From: an uncultured Eubacterium sp.
Lineage (GTDB): Bacteria; Bacillota; Clostridia; Lachnospirales; Lachnospiraceae
Assembly: GCA_934338065.1 (NCBI GenBank)
Contig: CAKRGX010000015.1
Location: forward strand, 1 to 52,419
Length of the DNA: 52,419 bases
Direction of reading: 5' to 3'
In this document: piece after piece, positions 44,365-51,648 of the stretch
How the letters are laid out: every line of letters begins with the position of its first letter
Position numbering within the stretch: position 1 is the stretch's first letter
The notes under the pieces: generated by a model
Seen by the model: only the letters and a program-made list of their open reading frames with translations
The model's database searches: none
Told to the model about the DNA's origin: nothing
Program-made: the position numbers and the translations under genes

Positions 44365-45183
44365 ATGCCTTGTATATATGCCCATGATTCTTTTGGCACA
44401 AAAGTTGCCAGCGTATTACCCCAACAGATACAATCCATCATCAAGACTTATAAAGATGAATTTCAGATTGGCCTTCAGGGTCCGGATTTTCTCTTCTTTT
44501 ATCATCCGTTATGGAAACTTCGTACCAACCAAATGGGATACTGGCAGCATGAACATTCCATGTATGCTTTTCTCTCCTCTCTTCTGCCCTTTTTACGAAA
44601 AACAAAGACAACAGAAAATACCGCTTATGCCTATCTGCTAGGTTATATCTGTCATTTTGTTCTAGATAGCGAGTGCCATAGTTTCGTCATCCCGGCAGCT
44701 AAACTTCCCGGACGGAATCATCTCGCCATTGAAAACGAATTCGACCGCCATCTGTTAAAAAAAGATGGCTATCAGCCGACCACTTATCCTATGTGGAAAA
44801 AGATACCAATAACCAAATCTGTCATTCACGCTGTCTACCAGGCATACAAACCTCTCCAACTGGATCAACAGCATATACGCAAGTCATTATATGGCATGCG
44901 TTTTTACAAAAGGCTCCTCACCTGCGGATGTTCTCTGAAACGAGTCCTCCTGCGTGGTGCAATGAAATTAACCATGCACTACGATGAATTAGAAGGTCAT
45001 ATGATGGATCTTCGTCCCAAAAATTATGCAGCAAAGACTAACCAGAGTCTGCAGTATTTATATGATAATGCTATTCCGATTGCCAAAGAACTCATAGAGG
45101 ACTTTCATTTGAGCGTAACTACCGGCAAAGAACTGAATCCACGCTTTCACACTACTTTTAAAAACAATCAGCAGATGGATTGA
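44365..45183 (+). CDS. Zinc-dependent phospholipase C-like protein
   Basis: 272 residues from the ATG at 44365, which has GGAGG seven bases upstream. The N-terminus 'MPCIYAHDSFGTKVASVLP', 'GLQGPDFLFFYHPLW', 'YWQHEHSMYAFLSSLLPFLR', 'AYLLGYICHFVLDSECHSFV' and 'NEFDRHLL' give the histidine/aspartate pattern of the zinc-dependent phospholipase C family, common in Lachnospiraceae. It has no signal peptide, so an intracellular role is more likely than toxin-like secretion. Substrate unknown. It converges on an HD-domain phosphohydrolase gene one base away; the two may share a 3' region. Confidence 0.82.
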   Translation: MPCIYAHDSFGTKVASVLPQQIQSIIKTYKDEFQIGLQGPDFLFFYHPLWKLRTNQMGYWQHEHSMYAFLSSLLPFLRKTKTTENTAYAYLLGYICHFVLDSECHSFVIPAAKLPGRNHLAIENEFDRHLLKKDGYQPTTYPMWKKIPITKSVIHAVYQAYKPLQLDQQHIRKSLYGMRFYKRLLTCGCSLKRVLLRGAMKLTMHYDELEGHMMDLRPKNYAAKTNQSLQYLYDNAIPIAKELIEDFHLSVTTGKELNPRFHTTFKNNQQMD

Positions 45184-45184
45184 T

Positions 45185-45820
45185 TTATTTCATATCGCCC
45201 AGGTCCCTGCGGTACTGGCGTAAAAATTCATATACCAGTTTTCTCTTCTCATGCCAGAAACGCCGTCCGGGTGCCGTAACAAACTCCATCTGTTTCATAT
45301 GACGATACGTGTATTTTTCAAAATGACGGCATACCGATCCGAATGAAGCATTATCATCCTTTGAGGCGATCCAGGAATCGAGGATAATGCCCATGGCTCC
45401 CGTATCATCCAGCATATCTGCTTCCATCAGTATAACCAATTCCAGGGGTGTAGTTTTCTCGTGAAGAAGCCGTTTGTTCGGATGTTCTTCAATCAGATAA
45501 CAGATGAAATCAATCTGCTCCGGCTCATAAGGACGGCGTTCCAGATAATCACGGCATATTCTGGCACTTTCCCCCGCATGTTCTTTATCACTATTCACTG
45601 AGTATCCAACATCATGAAAGATGGTCGCTATTTTCAGTGATTCCAGATCAACATTGTCATCACGAAGCTGACTACTGATCCGTAACATCCATTGATAAAC
45701 ACGAACGGTATGTGCATAACGATCATAAGATATTTTATTCTTACTCTTGTCACCTTTTTGGCGATCATAGCTATACAGCATTTCCTCCACATACTGGAAC
45801 ATTTTCCGATGCTGCTTCAT
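45185..45820 (-). CDS. HD-domain phosphohydrolase
   Basis: 211 residues from the ATG at 45820. HD superfamily metal-binding residues: His in 'RYAHTVRVYQWMLRIS', HD in 'IATIFHDVGYSVNSDKEHA', later His in 'LIEEHPNKRLLHEKTTPLE' and Asp in 'LMEADMLDDTGAM'. Members of this type act on nucleotides or signalling phosphates; the substrate cannot be told. It is monocistronic with its own promoter between it and the M20 gene. Two perfect copies of an 11-base repeat surround its -10 box. Confidence 0.83.
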   Translation of the reverse strand: MKQHRKMFQYVEEMLYSYDRQKGDKSKNKISYDRYAHTVRVYQWMLRISSQLRDDNVDLESLKIATIFHDVGYSVNSDKEHAGESARICRDYLERRPYEPEQIDFICYLIEEHPNKRLLHEKTTPLELVILMEADMLDDTGAMGIILDSWIASKDDNASFGSVCRHFEKYTYRHMKQMEFVTAPGRRFWHEKRKLVYEFLRQYRRDLGDMK

Positions 45821-45853
45821 AATCTCTCTACCTTCCCTCAAGGTTTTATCACT

Positions 45854-45875
45854 ATCCTATCATAATCCTATCATA
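45854..45875 (-). repeat. Tandem 11-base repeat TATGATAGGAT x2 at the HD-gene promoter
   Basis: Two perfect adjacent copies (45865-45875 and 45854-45864 on the minus strand), each carrying a -10-like TATGAT. A partial third unit (AGTGATA) follows. The upstream copy is placed as the -10 box; the second may be an alternative -10 or an operator. Confidence 0.6.
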
Positions 45876-45898
45876 CACAAATCTATCGTAAAAATCAA
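45870..45898 (-). promoter_or_regulatory. Promoter of the HD-domain gene
   Basis: TTGATT (45893-45898), a 17-base spacer and TATGAT (45870-45875) on the minus strand, just after the M20 stop codon. Confidence 0.65.
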
Positions 45899-45905
45899 CA
45901 TTTCG

Positions 45906-47138
45906 CTAAGCATGATCCTGTAACCAGCGCATTGCTGTGTAAGCATAAACAGCACTACCGACAGACAGAACCGATTCATCAAATTTCACCTGCGGATGAT
46001 GCTGGGGATAAGGATATCCGAGTTCTGGTTGTCCGGCGGCTAACGCCAGCATGACAGAAGGTACTCTCTGACTAATATAAGCAAAATCTTCCGAACCTGC
46101 TGTTTTTGTATCCCTGTTCTGCGATGTTCCCGCATTTAGTTCCTCCACGGTAAGACCTTTTTCTCTTCCCAACAGTTCTTTTTCATATTGAGCGGTACAT
46201 GCACATAGCTCTTTATCATTTAGCAGCGTAGGACATCCACTTCCCCATTTCACCTCTGCCTGTGCCCGGAACGCCCTGGCAACGCCTTCTGCCATATCGG
46301 TCAGTCTCTCTTTCAGAAACGTACGAGTCTCTTCATCAAAAGTCCGTATACTGCCTCCCATCACGACAGAATCCGGTATCACATTCGCTGCCGTGCCGGC
46401 ATGCATCGTCCCAATGGTCAGAACTGCCCGGTCGCTCATCGCAAGCTCACGTGCATGTAATTCCTGCAGAGCAATCAAAATATGAGCAGCAGCAGTCAGC
46501 GGATCCACCCCCGTATTTGGCATAGAGCCATGACACCCCTTTCCCTTTACAATTATTTCGAAATAATCCGCCGCCGGTGCGCTCACTCCCGGAGAGGATA
46601 CAATCACAGTTCCTGCCTGCATCGGCATACCTGCCATCACATGGATCATCATGGCTGCATTTACTTTCGGTTCATTCAGAACCCCCGCATGTATCATATC
46701 ATCCGATCCCTCAAAAATCTCTTCTGCCGGCTGGAACATCAGTTTCACCGTTCCTTCTATCTCATCCTCATGATTCTTTAGGAGCTTTGCTGCCCCTAAT
46801 AACATAGCCGTATGCATATCATGACCGCAAGCATGCATACAACCATTTTCCGAGGCAAAACTAACATCTGCCTCCTCCCGTATCGGAAGTGCATCCATAT
46901 CACCCCGGATGAGAAATACGTTTCCCGGTCTCCGGCCCCCTGCCAGTGCAACTAGACCAGCCTTTCCGCATATCTGCGGCTCATATCCCATTTTTACCAA
47001 TTCCTGTTTTACATAAGGAAGCGTTTTCTTCAGATCAAACCCGGTTTCCGGATTTGTATGCAAATAACGCCGGATTCCGACAAGGTCTTCCTGCAGATCT
47101 GCGGCCTCTTTTTTTATTTGTTCTACTTTACTCTCCAT
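45906..47138 (-). CDS. M20-family amidohydrolase/peptidase
   Basis: 410 residues from the ATG at 47138, chosen for GGAGG six bases upstream; that site lies inside the preceding small ORF. Zinc metallo-hydrolase of the N-acyl-amino-acid/hippurate/IAA-amino acid hydrolase group. Metal ligands and catalytic residues: 'FLIRGDMDALPIREEAD', 'GCMHACGHDMHTAMLLGAAK', 'LMFQPAEEIFEGSDDM' and the late His in 'YPYPQHHPQVKFDE'. A dimerisation lid ('ADYFEIIVKGKGCHGSMPNT') is present. Cytosolic. Downstream of a CstA-type transporter under T-box control, it most likely releases amino acids from imported peptides or acylated amino acids; the substrate is inference. Confidence 0.9.
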   Translation of the reverse strand: MESKVEQIKKEAADLQEDLVGIRRYLHTNPETGFDLKKTLPYVKQELVKMGYEPQICGKAGLVALAGGRRPGNVFLIRGDMDALPIREEADVSFASENGCMHACGHDMHTAMLLGAAKLLKNHEDEIEGTVKLMFQPAEEIFEGSDDMIHAGVLNEPKVNAAMMIHVMAGMPMQAGTVIVSSPGVSAPAADYFEIIVKGKGCHGSMPNTGVDPLTAAAHILIALQELHARELAMSDRAVLTIGTMHAGTAANVIPDSVVMGGSIRTFDEETRTFLKERLTDMAEGVARAFRAQAEVKWGSGCPTLLNDKELCACTAQYEKELLGREKGLTVEELNAGTSQNRDTKTAGSEDFAYISQRVPSVMLALAAGQPELGYPYPQHHPQVKFDESVLSVGSAVYAYTAMRWLQDHA

Positions 47139-47226
47139 ATTCAACCTCCAGTCTGAAATGCTGCATAAAAAACACAAGCGCTGCCGTCGGCTTTCCATTT
47201 TCTGTTTTATTGTTTTTTTCGTTCAT
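47128..47226 (-). CDS. Small protein of 32 residues between cstA and the M20 gene
   Basis: Open frame with ATG at 47224-47226, GAGGGA six bases upstream, starting nine bases after the cstA stop codon. It begins MNEKNNKTENGKPTAAL, continues VFFMQHFRLEVE and ends with TAA. The hydrophilic lysine-rich start is followed by a hydrophobic/aromatic segment. The end overlaps the M20 start by 11 bases, and its Leu-Glu-Val codons supply the GGAGG of the M20 gene. It may be a real small protein or a translated coupling leader. I do not recognise a family with certainty. E. coli CstA-type operons also carry a small partner (YbdD/YjiX, about 65 residues), but this one is shorter and not visibly related. 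Confidence 0.55.
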   Translation of the reverse strand: MNEKNNKTENGKPTAALVFFMQHFRLEVEYGE

Positions 47227-47235
47227 AAAATTCCC

Positions 47236-48969
47236 TCAATAAATAGTCTCACTGTTTTTCTTGCTCTGAACATAACTCTTCATGGAATTTACAACGATGG
47301 TGATTCCCAGTATGATCAAAAGAACGGCGATGATCAACTGAAGGCCATCTGCGATAAATACCGCTCCCCACGTAGTAGTTCCTGACGGAATAGCTGTTGA
47401 TGCAGCCTCGCGGATTGCTGATACCAGTGAAATCAAACGCTGTACCAGCGCTGTAAAAGTTACACAAAGCATGATGATTAATGGTGGGAACAACATCTTG
47501 TTGCTTCTTCCTGTCACCTTAGTAAATACACATAAGGTAATAAGTACCAAGGCACTCAGCAACTGGTTAGCAGAACCAAACAATGGCCAGATATTGGCAT
47601 AACCAATCTTCGTAAGGATAAATCCACACAATAATGTGATTACCGTAGCAAAATAAGTGTTGCAGAACAACTTTCTCCACGGAGCTGCATGTTCCATATC
47701 ATCTACACTAAATAATTCCTGAAAGCTCATCCTGCCAATTCGTGCAACAGCATCCAGACTGGTCAGTGCCAATGCCGATACACACATCGTCATAAATACC
47801 GTAGCCACATATACCGGAACGCCAAACATCTCAAAGAAACCGGCTACTCCACGGCTAAAAATCTGAAATGGAGTTCCTGCAGCAGGAGTACCATCTGCGC
47901 CGGCTGCTGCACCAGCTACGCACAATGCCAATACAGCAAGTAAACTTTCCAGAATCATTGCGCCATAACCTACTTTTACCATATCTTTTTCATTTTGTAT
48001 TGTCTTTGACGATGTACCCGATGAAACCAGACTATGAAAACCGGATACAGCTCCACAGGCGACGGTTACAAACAGTATCGGAAACATTGTTCCTAACTGG
48101 GCATTATTAAATCCCGTATAAACAGGAAGCTTCATTGCAGGGTGCGCAACAAACAATCCAAATACTGCCCCAGCAATCATGCAGATAAACATGAACGTTG
48201 TCATATAATCTCTTGGCTGTTTCAGCAGCCACATTGGCATCACGGCCGCAAAGAAAATATAAATAAACGTGATATAACTCCAGGTGTCTTTTCCAAAGAT
48301 CAACGGACATTTCATACCAATCACAAAGGACAGGACAATGCAGAGAATTGCGATGACAGCCTGTTTCCAGCCGGAAAGGTCAAATTTTTTTTGAAGCAAT
48401 CCAAATACTACGGCAAATACCATAAACATGATTGATACCATACCGGCAGCACCATTGGTTGTTGATGTTTCTGCCAATTTGGCAGGATTATCAACAGAAA
48501 AAGCATTAAATGTACCTGCGACCATATCAGCAAATGCTGCCGTTACGATCAAGGTAAACAGCCAACAGAACAACAGGAACAATTTACGTCCTAATTTACC
48601 AATATATTTCTCAATCAAAACTCCCATCGATTTGCCTTTATTCTTTACCGATATATACAACGCACCAAAGTCCGTTACAGCTCCGAAAAATACACCACCA
48701 ATAAGAATCCAGAGCAAAACCGGCAGCCATCCAAAAACTGCGGCCTGAATAGCACCGGTAACAGGGCCGGCACCAGCAATTGATGAAAACTGATGACTAA
48801 ATACCGTCCATCCATTTGTTGGCACATAATCTTTTCCATCTTTGTACTTTACAGCAGGAGTCTCTGCTTTGGGATCAATGCCCCATTTTTTTGCCAGCAT
48901 TCGGCCATAGAAAACATATGCCGTAATCAATACAACAGCAGCAATTAACACAATAACTAATGTATTCAT
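47236..48969 (-). CDS. cstA: CstA-family transporter (carbon starvation protein A)
   Basis: 577 residues with about 14-16 membrane segments. CstA/BtsT-type transporters import peptides or pyruvate. Conserved: 'VFYGRMLAKKWGIDP', 'YVPTNGWTVFSHQFSSIAGAG' and 'PVTGAIQAAVFGWLP' (the most conserved region of the family), 'GGVFFGAVTDFGALYISVKN', 'GFHSLVSSGTSSKTI' and 'SLDAVARIGRMSFQEL'. The length is that of the shorter, BtsT/Clostridia-type branch. GGAGG lies just before the ATG, after a small hairpin. A T-box riboswitch about 130 bases upstream places it under amino-acid starvation control. A 32-codon ORF and an M20 hydrolase follow. Confidence 0.93.
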   Translation of the reverse strand: MNTLVIVLIAAVVLITAYVFYGRMLAKKWGIDPKAETPAVKYKDGKDYVPTNGWTVFSHQFSSIAGAGPVTGAIQAAVFGWLPVLLWILIGGVFFGAVTDFGALYISVKNKGKSMGVLIEKYIGKLGRKLFLLFCWLFTLIVTAAFADMVAGTFNAFSVDNPAKLAETSTTNGAAGMVSIMFMVFAVVFGLLQKKFDLSGWKQAVIAILCIVLSFVIGMKCPLIFGKDTWSYITFIYIFFAAVMPMWLLKQPRDYMTTFMFICMIAGAVFGLFVAHPAMKLPVYTGFNNAQLGTMFPILFVTVACGAVSGFHSLVSSGTSSKTIQNEKDMVKVGYGAMILESLLAVLALCVAGAAAGADGTPAAGTPFQIFSRGVAGFFEMFGVPVYVATVFMTMCVSALALTSLDAVARIGRMSFQELFSVDDMEHAAPWRKLFCNTYFATVITLLCGFILTKIGYANIWPLFGSANQLLSALVLITLCVFTKVTGRSNKMLFPPLIIMLCVTFTALVQRLISLVSAIREAASTAIPSGTTTWGAVFIADGLQLIIAVLLIILGITIVVNSMKSYVQSKKNSETIY

Positions 48970-48983
48970 AATGTCCTCCTATC

Positions 48984-49004
48984 TGAAGTGTTGTTCACAC
49001 TTCA
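48984..49004 (-). promoter_or_regulatory. Hairpin next to the cstA ribosome binding site
   Basis: Perfect 8-base arms TGAAGTGT/ACACTTCA with a 5-base loop, ending about seven bases before the GGAGG of cstA. It might modulate ribosome access or stabilise the transcript after the T-box. Confidence 0.5.
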
Positions 49005-49097
49005 CATTTAAGTATATTTTCATAGAATTCCGGTAATGACTACGAACTTGTTTGCATAAACACATGAAATAACATTTCTTCTCTGCAAAATTTTTTA

Positions 49098-49453
49098 AAC
49101 AAAATAGCCTCCTTCTTTGCACAATAAACCACTTTGGATTTATCCTGCAAAGACGAAGGCTAACTGCATCATTTTCACTTCCGCGATACCACTTTGCTTA
49201 CCAGTATATTACTACTGACCTCTCTCTAACCGCCCAAAAAAATAGCCGCATGCTACTATCTTTCCAGAAGGCTTTCCCCTATAACGGTGGGATTCCGGCT
49301 TCATACTACTGGGTAAATAAAGTTACCTTTCGCCAAAGCAGCTCGCAGGTGAGGGCTTCTCCGTGCCTTGTTACCGTCTCTCACAACTGACGGCTTTCTG
49401 TAAGCGGTGATACGGAAAGTCATGTCCTGTTCATTGCTCTTGTCCTATGAATT
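49098..49453 (-). promoter_or_regulatory. T-box riboswitch upstream of cstA
   Basis: On the minus strand the leader has a long Stem I region (about 49250-49450), the conserved CCACCGTTATAGG segment of the Stem II/III region, and the T-box sequence AAAGTGGTATCGCGG (49181-49195), close to the consensus AGGGTGGNACCGCG. A strong terminator follows: arms 49146-49161 and 49106-49121 (16 bp with one wobble and one mismatch), then ATTTTGTTT. Uncharged tRNA binding should favour the antiterminator and turn on cstA. The acceptor-pairing bases are UGGU, which predicts a tRNA with A at the discriminator position. I could not fix the specifier codon; a UUU near 49257-49265 is only a candidate. Confidence 0.88.
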
Positions 49454-49459
49454 GGCTCT

Positions 49460-49488
49460 ATCATAGTCCCATTTTTTTTATTTGTCAA
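49460..49488 (-). promoter_or_regulatory. Promoter of the T-box/cstA operon
   Basis: Consensus TTGACA (49483-49488), a 17-base spacer and TATGAT (49460-49465). Predicted transcript start near 49453. This is among the best promoters in the window, and it starts only 13 bases after the stop codon of the upstream serine hydrolase gene. Confidence 0.85.
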
Positions 49489-49501
49489 TACCTATTTTTT
49501 T

Positions 49502-50668
49502 TTAAGAGATTTTAACCAATCCATAAGAGACCGCTCTTACTCTTGGATGACAATATGCCTCGTCATTTGGTATCTGGTTGTGCATGTATACAATAGACAG
49601 CCCTTCTTCCGGATCAGCCTCACACCAACTACCAAATCCACCCGTCCATCCGAAGGCTCCTAATGAGCCATTGGCGTTAGCTGCATTTTTGTCAACTAAT
49701 GTTCGAAAGCCATAACCATAGCCATAACCGGCATTATAAACATCATCAAATGTTCCACCAAGTGTATTGGTTCGTAAAAGGTCGATCGTTTTGCGGCTCA
49801 TAAACTGTTTTCCTTCAAATTCGCCGCCACAGGCAAGCATCTGCATCAACTTCGAAAAATCACTTCCTGTTGTAAATATTCTTCCCCATCCCTCTTCATT
49901 TTCTTCACCCGGAAGATGTTTTTTATCAAAAAAATCCGGTCCCGGAACAAATGATCCGTTGGCATCTCTGGCATAAAGACGAACCATCCGGCTTTCTATG
50001 TCATCAAAAAAAACAGCATCCGTAGAATCCATTCCCAACGGTTCATAAAGCATTTTGCGTAACACGTCATTAATTGGCATATCACAGATTGCCTCAACCA
50101 ATCCTGCCGCGATTTCACTTGAGAAGCCATAGATCCACTTCTCCCCCGGATTGCAGGCAAGAGGCGCCTTTGACATAGCTCTCATATGCTCTGACACAGT
50201 ATAATGACCTTTTTCCCACAAAGGACGCATACATTCCTGCATCCCATGCAGAACAATATCTTCCGTAGGCTCATCAGAATTGCAATACGGGAGTCCGCAT
50301 TTCATCGTCATCGCATCCTTAATGATCAATGGCCGGGAAGCTGGCACTATCTCATAGCGGCCATCTTTATTTTTCATATATTTCGTACTGCTTTTCCACT
50401 CCGGCATATAATCACTGATTGGATCTGTCATAAGAAATCTGCCCTGTTCAAAAAGCATCATCAGTACCGTATACAGCGGTATCTTAGACATAGACGCAAG
50501 GCGGAATACTGAATTTTCGTCCACTTTCTTTTGCGTTTCAAGATCTGTCACTCCAAAATACCCCTCATATAAGGTCTTTCCCCTTTGAACCACATGCAGC
50601 GAACACCCTGGCAGTCCACGTTCAATAAAACTTTGCAATAGTTGATCAACATCCCTTTTCGTTGCCAT
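49502..50668 (-). CDS. Class C beta-lactamase-like serine hydrolase
   Basis: 388 residues from the ATG at 50668. Beta-lactamase/transpeptidase-like fold (AmpC/EstB group). The nucleophile motif SxxK appears as 'FRLASMSKIPLYTVLMML' (about residue 60). 'WIYGFSSEIAAGLVEAI' stands where YxN is expected, with the Asn replaced by Phe, so esterase or peptidase activity is likelier than beta-lactamase activity. 'GYGYGYGFRTLVD' and 'GAFGWTGGFGSWCEADPEEG' follow, the latter corresponding to the HxG/KTG strand. No signal peptide, so cytosolic. Alternative ATGs upstream (50761, 50725) lie in or before an inverted repeat and lack better ribosome binding sites; the start is moderately certain. Confidence 0.85.
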   Translation of the reverse strand: MATKRDVDQLLQSFIERGLPGCSLHVVQRGKTLYEGYFGVTDLETQKKVDENSVFRLASMSKIPLYTVLMMLFEQGRFLMTDPISDYMPEWKSSTKYMKNKDGRYEIVPASRPLIIKDAMTMKCGLPYCNSDEPTEDIVLHGMQECMRPLWEKGHYTVSEHMRAMSKAPLACNPGEKWIYGFSSEIAAGLVEAICDMPINDVLRKMLYEPLGMDSTDAVFFDDIESRMVRLYARDANGSFVPGPDFFDKKHLPGEENEEGWGRIFTTGSDFSKLMQMLACGGEFEGKQFMSRKTIDLLRTNTLGGTFDDVYNAGYGYGYGFRTLVDKNAANANGSLGAFGWTGGFGSWCEADPEEGLSIVYMHNQIPNDEAYCHPRVRAVSYGLVKIS

Positions 50669-50689
50669 TTTTTCACTTCTTTCTGAGAA

Positions 50690-50725
50690 ATGCACCAGAA
50701 AAAATGTTCCTTCTTGCTGGTGCAT
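50690..50725 (-). repeat. Inverted repeat between the secreted-protein gene and the serine hydrolase gene
   Basis: Perfect 9-base arms ATGCACCAG/CTGGTGCAT (50717-50725 and 50690-50698) with an 18-base spacer containing a T6 run. It may be a weak terminator for the upstream gene or a leader hairpin for the hydrolase. Confidence 0.5.
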
Positions 50726-50738
50726 CTTCCGCTCATTG

Positions 50739-51164
50739 TTATGGTTGATACTCCTGTACAAGCTTTGTTACTATATTCTTTTTCAGAGTAATCTTGCAGG
50801 CAATTCCACCATAATATACTTTTTTATTATTATATACATATTTCTTTCCCGGTACTGCTTTCTTTTTAAAAATCTTTTTTGTCGTGCGATAACTTTTCAT
50901 TTTATTCGCATCAAAAGCATAGTACGCAGCCTTTGGCGAAATCTTTACTTTGTGAAGTTTTCCACCGCCAATGATGTTCTCCCAGTCCGCATCCATATAC
51001 TCAACTGAATTATATGCTTTGTGATAGGCAAGTGTCGAACCATTAATACGCCAGATCGTAATATGTTTTGTTGCTGCCTGTGTCTTTGCTGAAGATAACA
51101 TTCCACCCGAAATCATACCTGCAGCCGCTATTGCTGTTAACACTATTTTTTCTAACTTTTTCAT
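50739..51164 (-). CDS. Small secreted protein of unknown function
   Basis: 141 residues with a clear signal peptide ('MKKLEKIVLTAIAAAGMISG', cleavage likely after AKTQA, near residue 31). The mature part of about 110 residues is rich in Lys and Tyr ('KKKAVPGKKYVYNNKKVYYG', 'CKITLKKNIVTKLVQEYQP'), with a high predicted charge, and shows one Cys. The repeated K-K-V-Y pattern resembles the basic secreted modules found in many Lachnospiraceae, but I do not recognise a domain. GGAG lies 11 bases before the ATG. Possibly cell-wall associated through its charge. Confidence 0.75.
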   Translation of the reverse strand: MKKLEKIVLTAIAAAGMISGGMLSSAKTQAATKHITIWRINGSTLAYHKAYNSVEYMDADWENIIGGGKLHKVKISPKAAYYAFDANKMKSYRTTKKIFKKKAVPGKKYVYNNKKVYYGGIACKITLKKNIVTKLVQEYQP

Positions 51165-51237
51165 CTTGTTCTAATCTCCTCTCATAGCTATTATTTCAAT
51201 CCTTTTATAATATCTCGACACCGAAATTTTCGCCTTT

Positions 51238-51266
51238 ATTGTAACACTTTGTCAACATGTTTTCAA
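51238..51266 (-). promoter_or_regulatory. Candidate promoter of the secreted-protein gene
   Basis: TTGAAA (51261-51266), a 17-base spacer and TACAAT (51238-51243). A second TATTAT-like box occurs nearer the gene at about 51207-51212 but lacks a -35 partner. Confidence 0.55.
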
Positions 51267-51477
51267 CTTTCTTATCGTACTGTGATAGCGTAAAGTTATT
51301 GTTGGTTGGAAATAAGTAAGATACCCCTAAAAGAACGGTTCCATGAATACAATGATTTGATTTATTTCCAATATTTTACATTTGGCAACAACCATTTGTC
51401 AAAACATTTATAAAACTAATGATGACAAATACAATGTTAGTCAGACAGAGTAAGAATTATGATGCGCTGTTACTCAT
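51267..51477 (+). other. Intergenic stretch without recognisable features
   Basis: With the promoter region before it, the gene-free interval runs from 51165 to 51477. Beyond the candidate promoter I see only A/T-rich sequence, no RNA motif, no strong hairpin and no convincing frame on either strand. It separates the chromosomal genes from the mobile-element remains and may hold the boundary of that element. Confidence 0.5.
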
Positions 51478-51648
51478 TTATAACAAATACAGTTTTTCCC
51501 TGATTGCCAGTGTCTTTCTTACTGTTCCATATGGGATATGTGCCTGCATACGTTCAATGTAACTTTCAGCCTGGTTATAGTGCTCTGCAAGTATATTTCT
51601 TAACTGCAGGTTCTGTGGTGCTATCCCTTCAGTACCTGTTGCTTTCTA
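51478..51648 (-). pseudogene. Short reading-frame remnant downstream of the recombinase fragment
   Basis: Frame open between a TAG near 51646-51648 and the TAA at 51478-51480, reading about 55 codons ('GIAPQNLQLRNILAEHYNQA' ... 'VRKTLAIREKLYLL') with no start codon or ribosome binding site at its head. It overlaps the end of the recombinase fragment in another frame. The composition looks protein-like, so it is probably the tail of a deleted gene of the same element. I do not recognise the family. Confidence 0.4.
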
